Source of the DNA: Brachionus koreanus | Taxonomy: Eukaryota; Rotifera; Eurotatoria; Ploima; Brachionidae | Reading direction: 5' to 3' | Assembly (NCBI GenBank): GCA_016987375.1 | Contig: PJRA01000453.1 | Span: 147,069 to 211,068, forward strand | Length of the DNA stretch: 64,000 nt | Part shown: piece by piece, positions 1-11,195 of the stretch | Numbering within the stretch: position 1 is the first letter of the stretch | How the letters are laid out: every line of letters begins with the position of its first letter | Notes under the pieces: model-generated | Seen by the model: the letters and a program-made list of their open reading frames with translations, nothing else | Told to the model about the DNA's origin: nothing | The model's database searches: none | Position numbers and translations under genes: made by a program

Positions 1-3000
1 GGGCATGCTAATCGGGTTTATTTTGTTGCCTGCCACCAAACTGCTCAGCGACATGGTCACTTGCATTTTAACGCGTGAAAAATTATTGCCAATGTCAAAA
101 TTTTGTCTCATTAAAGAGTAAAGACTGGCGCTTGATTGAGCGCGAATCGTCTGCAAATTACTTGTGCAATGTTTAAGAAGTCTCATGCACAAATCGGAAC
201 AAAATTCGCTATCGTCTTCGAACAACAATTCGGGAAATTTGCTGACCAAACAACGCTGATATGTAAACAAATTAGTCAGTGATTTAGTCGATTGTTCCAA
301 ATTAAGCGAATTGAGCACTAGTCGCATTATGTTCGAGAGTATTAGTTGACACTGCGAATTCGATTCGAATATGAAATTATTTTGATTATTTTGTTGATTT
401 AGTTGAACTAGTTTGACAATTAGATCAATGAAATCGATCGAAATGAGTACAAATTCGGTGGCCAAATTTCCCTCTAGAATTAAATTTGTTTCCGTTTTGT
501 TTTGTTCCTTGTTGGTCGCATTCGAGCGCCATTTAACTTTGTTAGACTCGGCGTGCGCTTCTTCGTCCTCCTTGTTCGCCTTCCTAAAGCCCTGAGCTGC
601 ATTCGCCAAAGTCATCAAGTCCTCTATTTTTGTCTTAAACTTTGATTTCGCCTTGGGCATTTGATACGAAGTGAGCACAGGCTCGACCAAATGACCGCTG
701 CTTGTCGACCAAATGCCCGATCTGTACTCGAACAAATTAACACACAAATCGATTAGAATTAAAATTTTGTTTATTTTAGAATAGCTCCAAGTAGACAATA
801 AATTGAATAGAAATTTTTTATCCAAATTTTTTATTATCCACACAAAGCAAACTAGTAGGTCTTGGCTTGTTTTTAAAGTGAGGCCCGACTCGTCCGGATA
901 GAATGCCAAATTGTTGCACAGACAGTGCTTTTGGGACAAGTATTCGTAAATGTTGAGCTCGTCCGTGTGTTTTTTGCGCCTTGGTTTAGGCAAATCGTCA
1001 TGGCTCGGCGGACTAAAATTGTCGAACAAAGGATACATAAAGTTTGACTGGTCTGTGCATAAATCGTTACGATTGAACACACTAAAGTCAATTAGGTAGT
1101 TTAGATCGTCGTTTAGATCGAACGTTATGTTCATGTCGGTCAATAGTTCGCTGTTTAGATTATCCTCGCTTAGATTGAATTCGTTTAGAAACGTGTCGAA
1201 TTCTGGAGCGCAATCGTGGCTCACGTGACACGATTTAAATTGATGTGCCGATATGAGAAAGGGCATGAAGTGTAGCACTAAATTTACTAGCGGAAAGTAG
1301 AGCTGGGCTAGACGAAACTTGCCTGTTTGATATCTAAGATCCAAGTCATTTGACTCGATCAAATTGCGTATCAATTGACTTGACTTGTAGTGCAAATTTT
1401 TGAATGGCAAGTGAAGAACACGAAATATTTGTCGTACAATCAAACCGATTGTGTAGTGTCGATGAAAGTATTCTTTAGACTCGTACAGCTTCGAGTCGAC
1501 AAAGCCAATTGGCAAATTTAATTGAATAAAATGCTCGTTCGAGCTTAGTATGCGCAAAAAGTCTATTTGTTCCGAGTTAATCACTCTAATTGAATTGAAA
1601 AGTAAAAATTTCAATTGATTTTGTTTCATATTGTTTGTGTTTTTGTTCAATAGCTTCAATTGTGTGCTCAAATTGGTCAAATATTTGTTAAGCTCTGAGA
1701 AATACAAATCGATCAATTTGAATAGAAAGCCTCGGTCGATTAAGGAAAAAAGTTCGTTGACAAAAAACCCAATCGAATTGCTCAATAGAGAGGACAATTT
1801 TTCGCTAGATCTCAACTGGTCTAAATTTAGATAAACCTGAGTGCAAGAGCGAAACGATTGCTGTATGCGATTAAGACCAACTTGCTGCATGTTTATTATT
1901 TCAATTATTAAAAGTTTTATCAATTTTTCCAAATCGAATAGAAATTTTTTGCTTATTTTGCTAGTTAGACTCAAATTTAGAGTGGTATTGGAATTGATGG
2001 GCGGCTTGAATTTGAGCAAAAATGAGCCCAATGATTTGTGCATCATGTCGAAAAAAAACCACGAATTTTTAAGCAATAAATCTCTCAACAATTGAGTTTC
2101 TTGATTTAGTTTTTTACCCATTTGAGTGAGCCATTCGTTGAGAATGTCCTCATGAAGTAGACAATAGTCCAAATAGGTCGAATATTTGACATACTGGACC
2201 AACAAATGATTACGCTTTTGTTCTGCTCCGGCAAGATTGTTTATTCTGTTGACTATTTTGGCCAAAGTTTCGAAACACAAGCTCGCTATTTGTTTTGTAT
2301 TAACCATTAAATTGAACAACTTGTCCAAGACCAAATTTAAAAACTTGCACATTACTTCTGTATCCACAAAGCAAAGATCTACTATTGATTGTTTTAAAAG
2401 TTGAAATTCCAACTTAGATAATTCGATGCCAAGTTGTTGATTTTGATTATTCAAGTTGGAAAATTTGAGAAAATTTTCCAAATAGACATCTTGTGTGTGA
2501 ATTGTTGAGACTAGTTTTAAACGAATATCAAAATAGGATTTTGAATTAATGGAGCTTGAGAGTCCGCTGTTTGCTTGCGTTTGAGAGTTTAATGATGTAG
2601 TTGAACTGGTCGAGTTAGTTATGATTGTTGAAACATTGCTAATGTTTGTGCAAGCAATTTTTTCCTCTTTGTTTGACCAATTGTCTATAAAGCTATCGAT
2701 TTGTTCATCAAAAATGCTCGATGATGATGTATTGTTCGAACTGTCATACATTGAATAGTTTAATGCCGAATATCCTGCGGGGAGTTTTTCGAAAGTTATT
2801 GGCAATGAATAAACTCCACTCTTGACCATTTGACATCTCGTTGTCTTGGTAAATGAACTAAGTTTATTCTCAATTTCTTGAACGGCTCCTTAATATAAAT
2901 ATTTTAAATTTATTTAGAATTTATTTTTTACCAAAAAATACTTAGTTTAATAAAGTTTTATTTTTTTATTCAATTAATATATTTGTGTATAAAAAATTTA

Positions 3001-6000
3001 TTTAAAATTATTAAAATCAAATTTAAACTTAAACAATTTAAATATTGAAAAATATCAACTCTTTACTAGTTTGATTATTGCCTCTTTTGAAAAATATCCC
3101 AGAAGAGTTGAGAAATAGTTAAAATAGGGTTAAACAGAAGCTCGTAACAGAAGTTGATAGGTAGAAGAGTCTTTTAATATTAAATAATATTTTATTCAAA
3201 ACTAGAGAGATGGTACAAGTTTTTTTATTAAATGAATATATTTTTTTTCTTAAGTTAATTATTATTTTTATTATTTATTAATTCAAGTGTCATAGGCAAG
3301 ATTGGAAAAAAACTACTTCGGGTGTAAATCACAAAAATTATTTATAAAAAGCCATTTTTTTTAATACTTTTATTTCTGCCTAAAAGCCCGTATAGCCGAG
3401 TGGTTTGTGTGTTATTCATGCAAGCAGAGGATCGAGAGTTCAAAACCCGCTGAGGGTGGAAAAATCTTCAAANNNNNNNNNNNNNNNNNNNNNNNNNNNN
3501 NNNNNNNNNNNNNNNNNNNNNNNNNNNNNNNNNNNNNNNNNNNNNNNNNNNNNNNNNNNNNNNNNNNNNNNNAAAAAAGGTACTTGAAAAGGAGATGAGC
3601 GCCTCCCCATTATCCATTAGGATAGAATAGGGTCAAAAAAAAATCTGCCTACCTTTATTTTGTTATACAATCAATCGTAAAAAAAATAACCAAATTTTTG
3701 TATTCCTGATGGTCGTAAACCTATAATAGCAATTTTTTTTTGTGAAAAAAAATCAGATTGTATCGTCTCAGGTCATTAAAAGTTATTTTTTTATAGGAAA
3801 ACAATATTATTTTATTTGAAAAAATTACACTTTCTAATAAATATTTTTATGCCTTTGAAGAAAATATAATAAGCTTTTAGGTCTATCAAAAAAATTACAA
3901 GGGTGTTTTTGTATGAATTAAAATGTATTATTTTTTATTTTAAAATTTTAATACGACGAAGATCATGTCTTAACAAAAAAAAGATTATATAATAAAATAA
4001 AGATAGGCAGAAATAAAAGTATTAAAAAAATGGCTTTTTTTAAAATAATTTTTGTGATTTAAACCCAGTAGAGTTTTTTTCTAATCTTGATCGGTGTATG
4101 TTTTAAAGTATATCTAGACAAAAGAGTAAAATTTAGAGAAAATTAAAATAATCAAAAAAATTAATTTAAAAAATAGAGTTAAAAATGCGATTAAGATACA
4201 AATCAAAATAGGAATTTAAAAAACTAGATTAACTCTAAAAAATTATAATTAGGTATAACAGTCTACTTTTAATAAATCGTTTAAAATTGTAAAAAAGAAG
4301 TAATAATTTGACTTGTGACAAAGTAAACAAGATGACAAATGATATTTTTAATTAAATACTTATGTGCAGTCATAGTTTTTTAAGAGATCTTCAAATTTTT
4401 AACGTCTTTTAAAAGAGTATGTCCAAATTTATTTTGCCATTAAAATTAAATTTATTATTATTTTTATTATTTAATATAGCTTAAAGAAAGAAGACACTAC
4501 ACCGTTTCGGAGCTGCTAAGAGGAACTTTCCCTCTAAATAATATAATATAGAATAAATTAAATGCATTAATATGTCACAGGCATTTTTTATAAATTAAGA
4601 AATAAGATAATAAATAGATAAAAAATTTTTACATAGATTTATTTTTTTTACAATTTAATAAAAATTTTATTCAAATACCTTTTTTTGTGTCCGAGTCCTG
4701 ATTTAAAGCGGGATTTAATTGCATCGCTGATCCATTAGGATTGACAAATTGAACAGTTGTTTCATATTGGAATTGTTGCTCCAAAGGCAACCAGCTATAA
4801 CCGATCACAGTGTCCAATTGATCTTTTGAATTTTGACAACTTACATGATAAAAAGTAAACAACAAATGGTAGTTTGCGTTTCCGATTAATGCAGGTAGCT
4901 TTATTTTTATTTCATCACTGTACTGTGGGGTCTTGTTATGATAGACAACATTGGCAAATACTTCTTTACAATATTCAGTTGTAGAGGAGGATTTAGCAAA
5001 TATGACTGGCAGAGCACAGTGTTCGCCTTCTTCGCCTTTCATTAAATTCACTTTTATGGCTATATTGCGGGCAGATGATGAGTTAAGAAGTGAATTATTG
5101 GTCGCATTTTGGCCTGATGCTGCTGAATTGGCCGATGCTTTGGAAGAGCCAACGCCACATAAATTAATGTTCAATGGGTATATATACAATAAATTTCTGT
5201 ACATATAATTTGGTTCATAGACCGGATAAGAGTAAAATTCAAGCACATCTTTTATAGGCAATAAATGATTGTGCAATATCAATGGTTGATGATAGTGCGT
5301 TTTTTCTTGAGTTACTTGAGAGTTATTAATTAGAGAATTTGATTTGATCAATTGAAGTTCGGGACTTAGAATAAAATAATTTTGTATACTTTTCGATTCA
5401 TTTGAGCTAAATGGCGAAAATTCAAGTTTAAGACAACCAGGCAAGCATTTTAATTTTTTGATTGAATTGGCTGACTTTTTCAAATCGTTTAAGCATCTGT
5501 ACAAATCTTCGTCCGACAATTTATCACTTTCTTGTTTGAAAAACGTATTTATGCTAATTGCAATGGGTTTAAATTTGACCAAATTGATTAAATCTTCATT
5601 CTTTAATTCTTTAATTGTGCTGGCACGTCTGGTAAGCGATTCGTCTCTAGCTCCCTTGCGAAAACTCTCGTATGCATTCTTAACAGACGAAGAGTAAAAT
5701 TTACTTTGATGAAGCGTTGAACGTCTGTCTAGACTAGTCGATTTTTCTCCATTTTCTTGACTTGACTGATTGTTATTGTTCAAAATGCTCATAATGTTAA
5801 TGGCCGTCCATACAAACGGCATTCTGTATTTGCCTAGTCTTTCACAAAATTGTTGTGCATTTGAGCACAATTTTTCCACTGAGCTCTGAGACTGCTGTTG
5901 AGCTTTGACATAGGGTTCAGCACATTCGCTAATGTCACCTTGTTGCAAAACCTTATCCACTCTAACCACCAAGTACAAGTCATTTGACGGATGAGTTATA

Positions 6001-6953
6001 TTCAAAATGCATGCTTTGGCTTGTGTGGACAAGTCTTCATGTGTCTGATGAGAATTAAGCATGTGCTTAAGTGTGTCACTATTCATGTCAAAATAGAAAT
6101 TTTCTGACACTTTTTTCTTAGTTTTTAGATCGTAAAGAGCCATCGAGGCCCAAACGGGCTCGATTTCTAAGTCAAATTTCAAATGTGTACATTTAACAAG
6201 AACTCGATTTGATTCGTGCTCTTTGGGTGGATGTAAAATTGGCCGATTTTCAACCACAATGCTTGCATTGGCAAAATCTTGATTTGGATAAAACTGGAAT
6301 ATTGAATTGACCCGTTGGTTTTCTCTTAATAGTTCGGTTTCTCTGTCAATCAATTCTGCAGGTAAGTGTTCGAAAAGAACTTTCAATATCGGATCAGGCT
6401 CTAGTTTTTCCATGTCGGATATAATCCAGCTTGTTCGCTGATTTGATGGTACATTATTTTGTTCCAAATTTTGTGCACATCCATCTGTGCTTGTTTGATC
6501 ACATTCATACTCTTGAATTTCACATTTTTTGCTTAGTCTATTCAAATCTGACTTTTTTGACTTGATCAAGTTAATAGAAGAAAATTTTTCATAGCTTGAA
6601 TGTCATTTTATTTAAAATTTAATCAAATAAAATTTAAAAAAAATTTTTTTTATTTTTACTTTTTTAGAAGTGTTTGATAATTAGAGTTATAGCTTTTGAT
6701 ACACTCGCTGATGTGAATGTCAAGTTCAGCTCTTAAAAAAATCAATTAGTTTAGTAATATTTTTGATTTAAATTTAAAAAAAAAAAATTATTTACTCGAT
6801 TTCTGGCTTAGGAAATTCAAGAGTGCTTATTTTTTTCTGTATCTCAACCAATTCAATGTCATCGTTAGGATAAAGAATCATGTGTCTAAGTGGGTCATTT
6901 TCCAGTTCGCTTCGATTGGTAATTATAAACTTTTCATAATCTATTGGCTCCAT
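1..6953 (-). CDS. DOCK7: DOCK6/7/8-type (DOCK-C) guanine nucleotide exchange factor, N-terminal part
   Basis: Dedicator-of-cytokinesis proteins activate Rac/Cdc42 through a C-terminal DHR-2 domain and bind phosphoinositides through a C2-like DHR-1. I assemble four exons on the minus strand: 6796-6953 (ATG at 6951-6953), 6660-6731, 4679-6594 and 1-2888. Phases join cleanly into 1678 residues, open to the window edge. Family signatures are PLRHMILYPNDDIE near the N-terminus, a DOCK N-terminal block around KVSENFYFDMNS, the DHR-1 core with YRNLLYIYPL and LLFTFYHVSCQ, and RVKMQVTMSLSSLV near position 60, which matches the mid-region of DOCK6/7/8. DHR-2 must lie to the left of the window. An in-frame TGA lies just upstream of the chosen ATG, though an earlier coding exon cannot be excluded. 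Intron 3 (2889-4678) is 1.8 kb and carries a transposon and an assembly gap. Family assignment is firm; which vertebrate paralogue is closest is not decided. Confidence 0.93.
3298..4089. mobile_element. Foldback/MITE-like element with ~85-bp terminal inverted repeats, in DOCK intron 3
   Basis: The left arm (3298-3382) and right arm (4004-4089) are near-perfect reverse complements of each other. Both contain aaatcacaaaaattatt, a run leading to gccattttt, and taatacttttatttctgcc. No transposase is visible between them, so this looks non-autonomous. A tRNA-like segment and a 100-base N gap lie inside. The superfamily cannot be told from the ends. Confidence 0.7.
3386..3650 (+). repeat. tRNA-derived SINE-like segment, interrupted by an assembly gap
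   Basis: Bases 3387-3460 resemble a tRNA: an A-box-like TAGCCGAGTGGTT is followed by a B-box-like GAGTTCAAAACCC. The acceptor arms do not pair properly and the anticodon arm is unclear, so it is probably not a working tRNA gene. Bases 3473-3572 are N. After the gap a more GC-rich tail (gagcgcctccccattatcc) ends in an A-rich run. A tRNA head plus unrelated body and A-rich tail is typical of SINEs. It sits inside the long-TIR element. Confidence 0.5.
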
Positions 6954-8462
6954 TGGCAAAAATTTCTTGTTTATTCATCGATTTGAAAATTTACTAAACG
7001 CGATTTATTCGTTATTGTTTTGATTAGTTTGGCCAAAGGATTAGAATCGAGACTAAAAGATACATCGCTAAAGTTCAATGTATGTTCAACACGAAACAAG
7101 AATTATATTCGACCTATTGATTAAATTAGTTTTAAATCGATTTTTCGACCACAGTGACATTCATTTTGACTTGAATATTAATTCGACAAGATAAAATTAT
7201 AATTATTCTTTAATACTAAAAACTAAGCGAAATATATCATAAAAATATAAAATATATAGATCGAAAATAAAAATTTGTTTGAACAAGTGTCAAAAGACAA
7301 AAAAAAGAAAAATTTCATGTATCATCAGAAGTCATCTATCAATTAAAAAAAAAAAATAAAGAGTTAAAATATTGAACACTTTTTGGGTTCATAGAAAAAT
7401 GCCTCCTTGATTCACGTGTGTCAGAAAAACTTAAGAAATCAGTCAAATTAAATATTAATTTATTTTTGATTTGGTATAATGAAAAATTGTCTCTACTTTA
7501 AAACTTTTGTGCATACCTGATGATTTCTCTTTAAAGCTTTAACTTTTTTTTTTTAATTTAATTTAAATTACTTGATAAAGCATTAGATATTTATTTAACT
7601 AAGATTATGCTAAATATTGAAGATTATAAATTTAATAAAAATGTTTAATGGATTCAATATCTGTTTTTCTTATGAAAATATTAATCAATTTTAATAAAAG
7701 TATATGAAACAAAAAAATTCGATTGCTGTAAGAAGAAGGGACTTTCAATGCATTTAAAATTTTTCAAATAGAAATTTACTCATTTATTTTATATTTTGAG
7801 TATGAACTTACCATCGGCAATTACACTCAGCCAGGATTGCTGTTCAAAAAAATATTAATCAAACTTCTTTTTTCTTAAGAAATCTGAAGGAAAAATTCAA
7901 AAATTCAAACTAACTTTAAAAATAGTTAAACATAATTGTGATAAAAATTTCATTTTAGAACTAATGTCAATTTAAATATAAAAGCTTGTTTCGATCTGTA
8001 ATAATAATTTGCATAACTGCCTTTGTTTAGAAATGCTTAAACAAGAAAAAGCATTAGTCATAATAGATTTTTAATTTTTTATTAAAAAAATAATTTGAAG
8101 CTTTAAAAAAGATGTTGAATATTTAGAAAAGATTTTTGTATGCAAAGAAATGTACAATATGCTCAAATTGAATAAATTTCAAAAAAATAATAAAAATGCT
8201 ATCATCTAAAATCTGTTTTAAAAATTAGACAATATTTGATAATTTCTTTTGCATTAAAAAAAGTTGGATCATTGATTTTTTTCTCAGTTTATTTTATCAA
8301 ATTTGATTTTTTTTTTCAAAATAAATGAAATAAAACTTGAATTAAAGCAATGAATGGTAAAATATCTTAAAATATAAATTATTCATCTAAAAATAAATTA
8401 GGTTTCACATAAACATAAAAATATACAATAATTTTTGCTTGTTAATTTTAAATTTTTTTTTC
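6954..8462. other. Intergenic DNA between CEP19 and DOCK
   Basis: Very AT-rich, about 1.5 kb. It must contain the DOCK promoter and 5' UTR, since both neighbours read leftwards, but no core promoter motif can be singled out in this composition. The only exon-like island is a 28-base segment at 7812-7839 on the minus strand with good splice sites on both sides, reported as a finding. Confidence 0.6.
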
Positions 8463-9164
8463 CTAAAATGACCCACTAGATTCATCATCACTTTTTGCTG
8501 TTTCCAATTTTTCTTCGTCATCTTTTTTTGGCTTTCTGGCAAAATTCAAAATTTCATTGTCACTTTCATCTTCATCATTATCTTGATTATTCTCAACTGG
8601 CAAATCATCTTCAACTTCGTCTTCAAAATCGTAGAAATTAGATTTTACTGATTTCATTTTGTCAGCTAATAAATCAATAGTTTTGCTAGTATTTTTAGTA
8701 TCATTAAATTTTAAAGTTTCAAAAAGACTTTGATTTTTAACGGCCTTGACTTCATCTATAGTTGATACACTAGGTGGATTTTTTTCATCATCGTCAGTGT
8801 CATGAAAATCATCATCATAATCAGATTTTGATTTTAAGTCAGTTTTTAAATCCGAGTCGTTTAACGAAGTATCAAATTTTTTGGCTCTATTCAAACTTTC
8901 ATTTAAAGTATATCCTTTCATATTATCTTGAAGTATAAAAAACATTTTCTCCAATTTATTGCTGGATATTTTTTCAAAATATTGCTTATGCTTTGGATTG
9001 TTTTTGAACTGTTCGACATAAAGTGTAATATTGCTTAATATGTCCAAATTTTTGGCCGGTATAGTTCTATTACGAAGTTTGGACCGATCTCGATAGACTA
9101 AAATAATTGAACAAGGGTCGAATTTTAGACCCAAACGGATAGGTGTAATAGATGTAAAAGCCAT
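8463..9164 (-). CDS. CEP19: Centrosomal protein 19 (CEP19) homologue
   Basis: CEP19 is a small centriole and ciliary-base protein that in vertebrates recruits RABL2 and supports ciliogenesis. This uninterrupted ORF encodes 233 residues, somewhat longer than vertebrate CEP19 (about 160). Residues 10-95 match the family closely: GLKFDPCSIILVY, a basic RSKLRNRTIPAKN stretch, and EQFKNNPKHKQYF with the following helix. The C-terminal half is highly acidic and low in complexity (DDDFHDTDDDEK, DNDEDESDNE) and includes YDFEDEVED, which resembles the conserved acidic tail motif. The ATG at 9162-9164 opens just before the conserved block, so the start is convincing. It lies upstream of DOCK on the same strand, 1.5 kb away. 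No intron is needed. The longer acidic insertion is the only unusual property. Confidence 0.9.
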   Translation of the reverse strand: MAFTSITPIRLGLKFDPCSIILVYRDRSKLRNRTIPAKNLDILSNITLYVEQFKNNPKHKQYFEKISSNKLEKMFFILQDNMKGYTLNESLNRAKKFDTSLNDSDLKTDLKSKSDYDDDFHDTDDDEKNPPSVSTIDEVKAVKNQSLFETLKFNDTKNTSKTIDLLADKMKSVKSNFYDFEDEVEDDLPVENNQDNDEDESDNEILNFARKPKKDDEEKLETAKSDDESSGSF

Positions 9165-10261
9165 TGCAATAAAATTTGGAAAATGAATTATTTATTTAAA
9201 TTTACAATAGAGAAAATAATGAATAATTTCGGAATGTGAAAATCATAGATTTTTGTTTCCATGGCGAGGTTCAGATGTTGAAAAATAATTTAAAATAAAA
9301 GTATTTTATTTATCAAGGTCTAATTTAATCAGTCATTTTTATACATGTAGTGTTTTAAATTTAGAATTAATCATAAAATATGACAATTCAGTCATTATAT
9401 CATTTTTTTTTAATTTTTATTAAAAAAATTTTCATCTGTGCCTTATAAAAATTGATAGATTTTATAAAGTGCAAATCAAAACTTTGATTTAATTCAGATT
9501 TTACTCATTTACACTTGGTTCACGTTAAACAGGTTCGTTAAAAAAATAATCTTAAAAGCTTTTTAAGTGTTGTTGGTTTAGATAAGCTTTTAAATTATAC
9601 ATAAACAAATTAGTAAATAACAACAATATTTAAAAACAAAATTTTTCTAATTAAAGAAAATTTAATATCTTGAACTAAATAAAATTAAATCTCGAACAAG
9701 CTAAGAGTGCCTTTTTAAGGACAAACTATTAGAGGGATTAAAATTTTTTAAATGGAAGGACTCTAACATTTTTCCAATCCAAAAGCTAAATCAAATCATA
9801 TTTTATGCTAAATTTCAAGAGATTTGAATGCTTTACAAAATTATATGTCTAACTTTGTTCTTCTTTTTAAAAATTTTTGACTAAAAATTCGAAAAAGACC
9901 AAACAATATTAGCAATAACCTGTGAAATTTCTCTGCATCATTTTAATCATTTGACCTGTCCCTTTACCGTTTCTCTACTTGATGGTATAGGAAAAAAAAG
10001 AGAAAATAGAAAAGTAGCAATTACACAATGGAATTGGATATTCAATATATCTTGTTTCGAAGCTTGTTTTATATTCTTCGAATAGCCTAAGGATCAATGG
10101 AAAAAATCTTAGCGCTGCCCGATATATCTTTCACACAACTCCCAAAGTCGATTTGAAATTGCTAGTTACTTCTAATCTTTTGATCTAAGTTCCTGAAAGA
10201 GAGTTAATGCATAGAAAAGAATGATATAAGATAGATTCAAATAAAGATTTTTTTTTCTACC

Positions 10262-10410
10262 TTATTCACTCCTTGTGGAGCATAGGATCATTACTTTTGA
10301 TTTCCACTCTAGTCGATCTTTCGCCTTCACCCTTGCTTCTCCCCATGTCATTCCCATTTCGGTGAGATCTTTCATGATTGTTGACCTCCATGTTATTGCT
10401 GATTTGTTTA
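10262..10410 (-). mobile_element. Non-LTR retrotransposon 3'-end relic
   Basis: The minus strand encodes about 48 residues ending in a stop. They contain AITWRSTIMKDLTEMGM, then TWGEARVKAKDRLEW and CSTRSE. The pattern TWGEA..A.DR..W....LCST is the C-terminus of many LINE ORF2 proteins. No reverse transcriptase core remains next to it, so this is a 5'-truncated, dead copy. It is noticeably less AT-rich than its surroundings. Confidence 0.75.
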
Positions 10411-11066
10411 TGTTACCGAAATAAATTTTAAGTCTCATTTTTTATTTTAAAAGATTTTAATTAAATTCAACCTAGAATTACAACATTCTGTAATATCTTA
10501 GATAATTAAAGCAAAAGTAAATTTACCATCAAAAATTTAATTTATTACCGAGAAGCTTAATTTCTTTTTGGCTTTCGAATTTATTTCCATATTTTCGTTT
10601 AGGTCCAAGACTGATTTTTCTTTAATTGTTTTTCATTTTAGCACAAGTATGTTAGATATTAATTTTATTTAATAAATTTTAAGAAAAAATTTTATTTTTC
10701 TAACTTTTCCTAAACAAATATTTTAAAATAACAAGTGCGTCTTTATGTTCAATACTGTACATGTTTTGACCTTAAGCTTGTTAATAAAGTTAACTGATAC
10801 TTTTGAGTTGCTAAATTTGATTTTACACCATTAAGAATTCAACGAGATATGGTAATTGTGATTTTGATTTTTAGCGGTCAATGGCTTACTTGCTCAGAGA
10901 AGGGTATTTTACAAATTACAAACAAAAAAATTTGTCTGAAAATCGGTCTGAGAATCAAGATTTTTCACAGACCAAGATGGTCAATGAGTTGCAATAGCTA
11001 GACACAAGTTCATAGATGAACTTACAAAACTCAAGCCAGTACCAAACCAAAAATAAACAGCTGAAC

Positions 11067-11094
11067 TGATGATGATGATGATGATGATGATGAT
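11067..11094. repeat. TGA trinucleotide microsatellite
   Basis: About nine perfect TGA/GAT units in a row, downstream of the protocadherin stop codon. Confidence 0.95.
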
Positions 11095-11195
11095 TTAGAA
11101 ACAAATAAGTAAATAAATAAAATAAAATATTTTAATTATTTTATTTATAATAAAGAAAATGAAATTAACAAAAAAAATTACAGAATTAAGTAAAC

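Larger units (their letters stand above)
9165..11195. other. Intergenic DNA between protocadherin and CEP19
   Basis: AT-rich, about 2 kb. It holds a LINE 3'-end relic (10262-10410, minus) and a TGA trinucleotide repeat (11067-11094). The CEP19 promoter should lie in the left part, but I see no definable motif and no further gene. Confidence 0.6.

Noticed and set aside
1..2100. Short plus-strand ORFs of 60-84 codons
   Set aside because: They lie opposite a continuous DOCK exon on the minus strand with clear family similarity; they are antisense shadows.
3387..3460. Functional tRNA gene
   Set aside because: Box A and B are present but the acceptor and T stems do not pair well and there is no clear anticodon arm; better explained as a SINE head.
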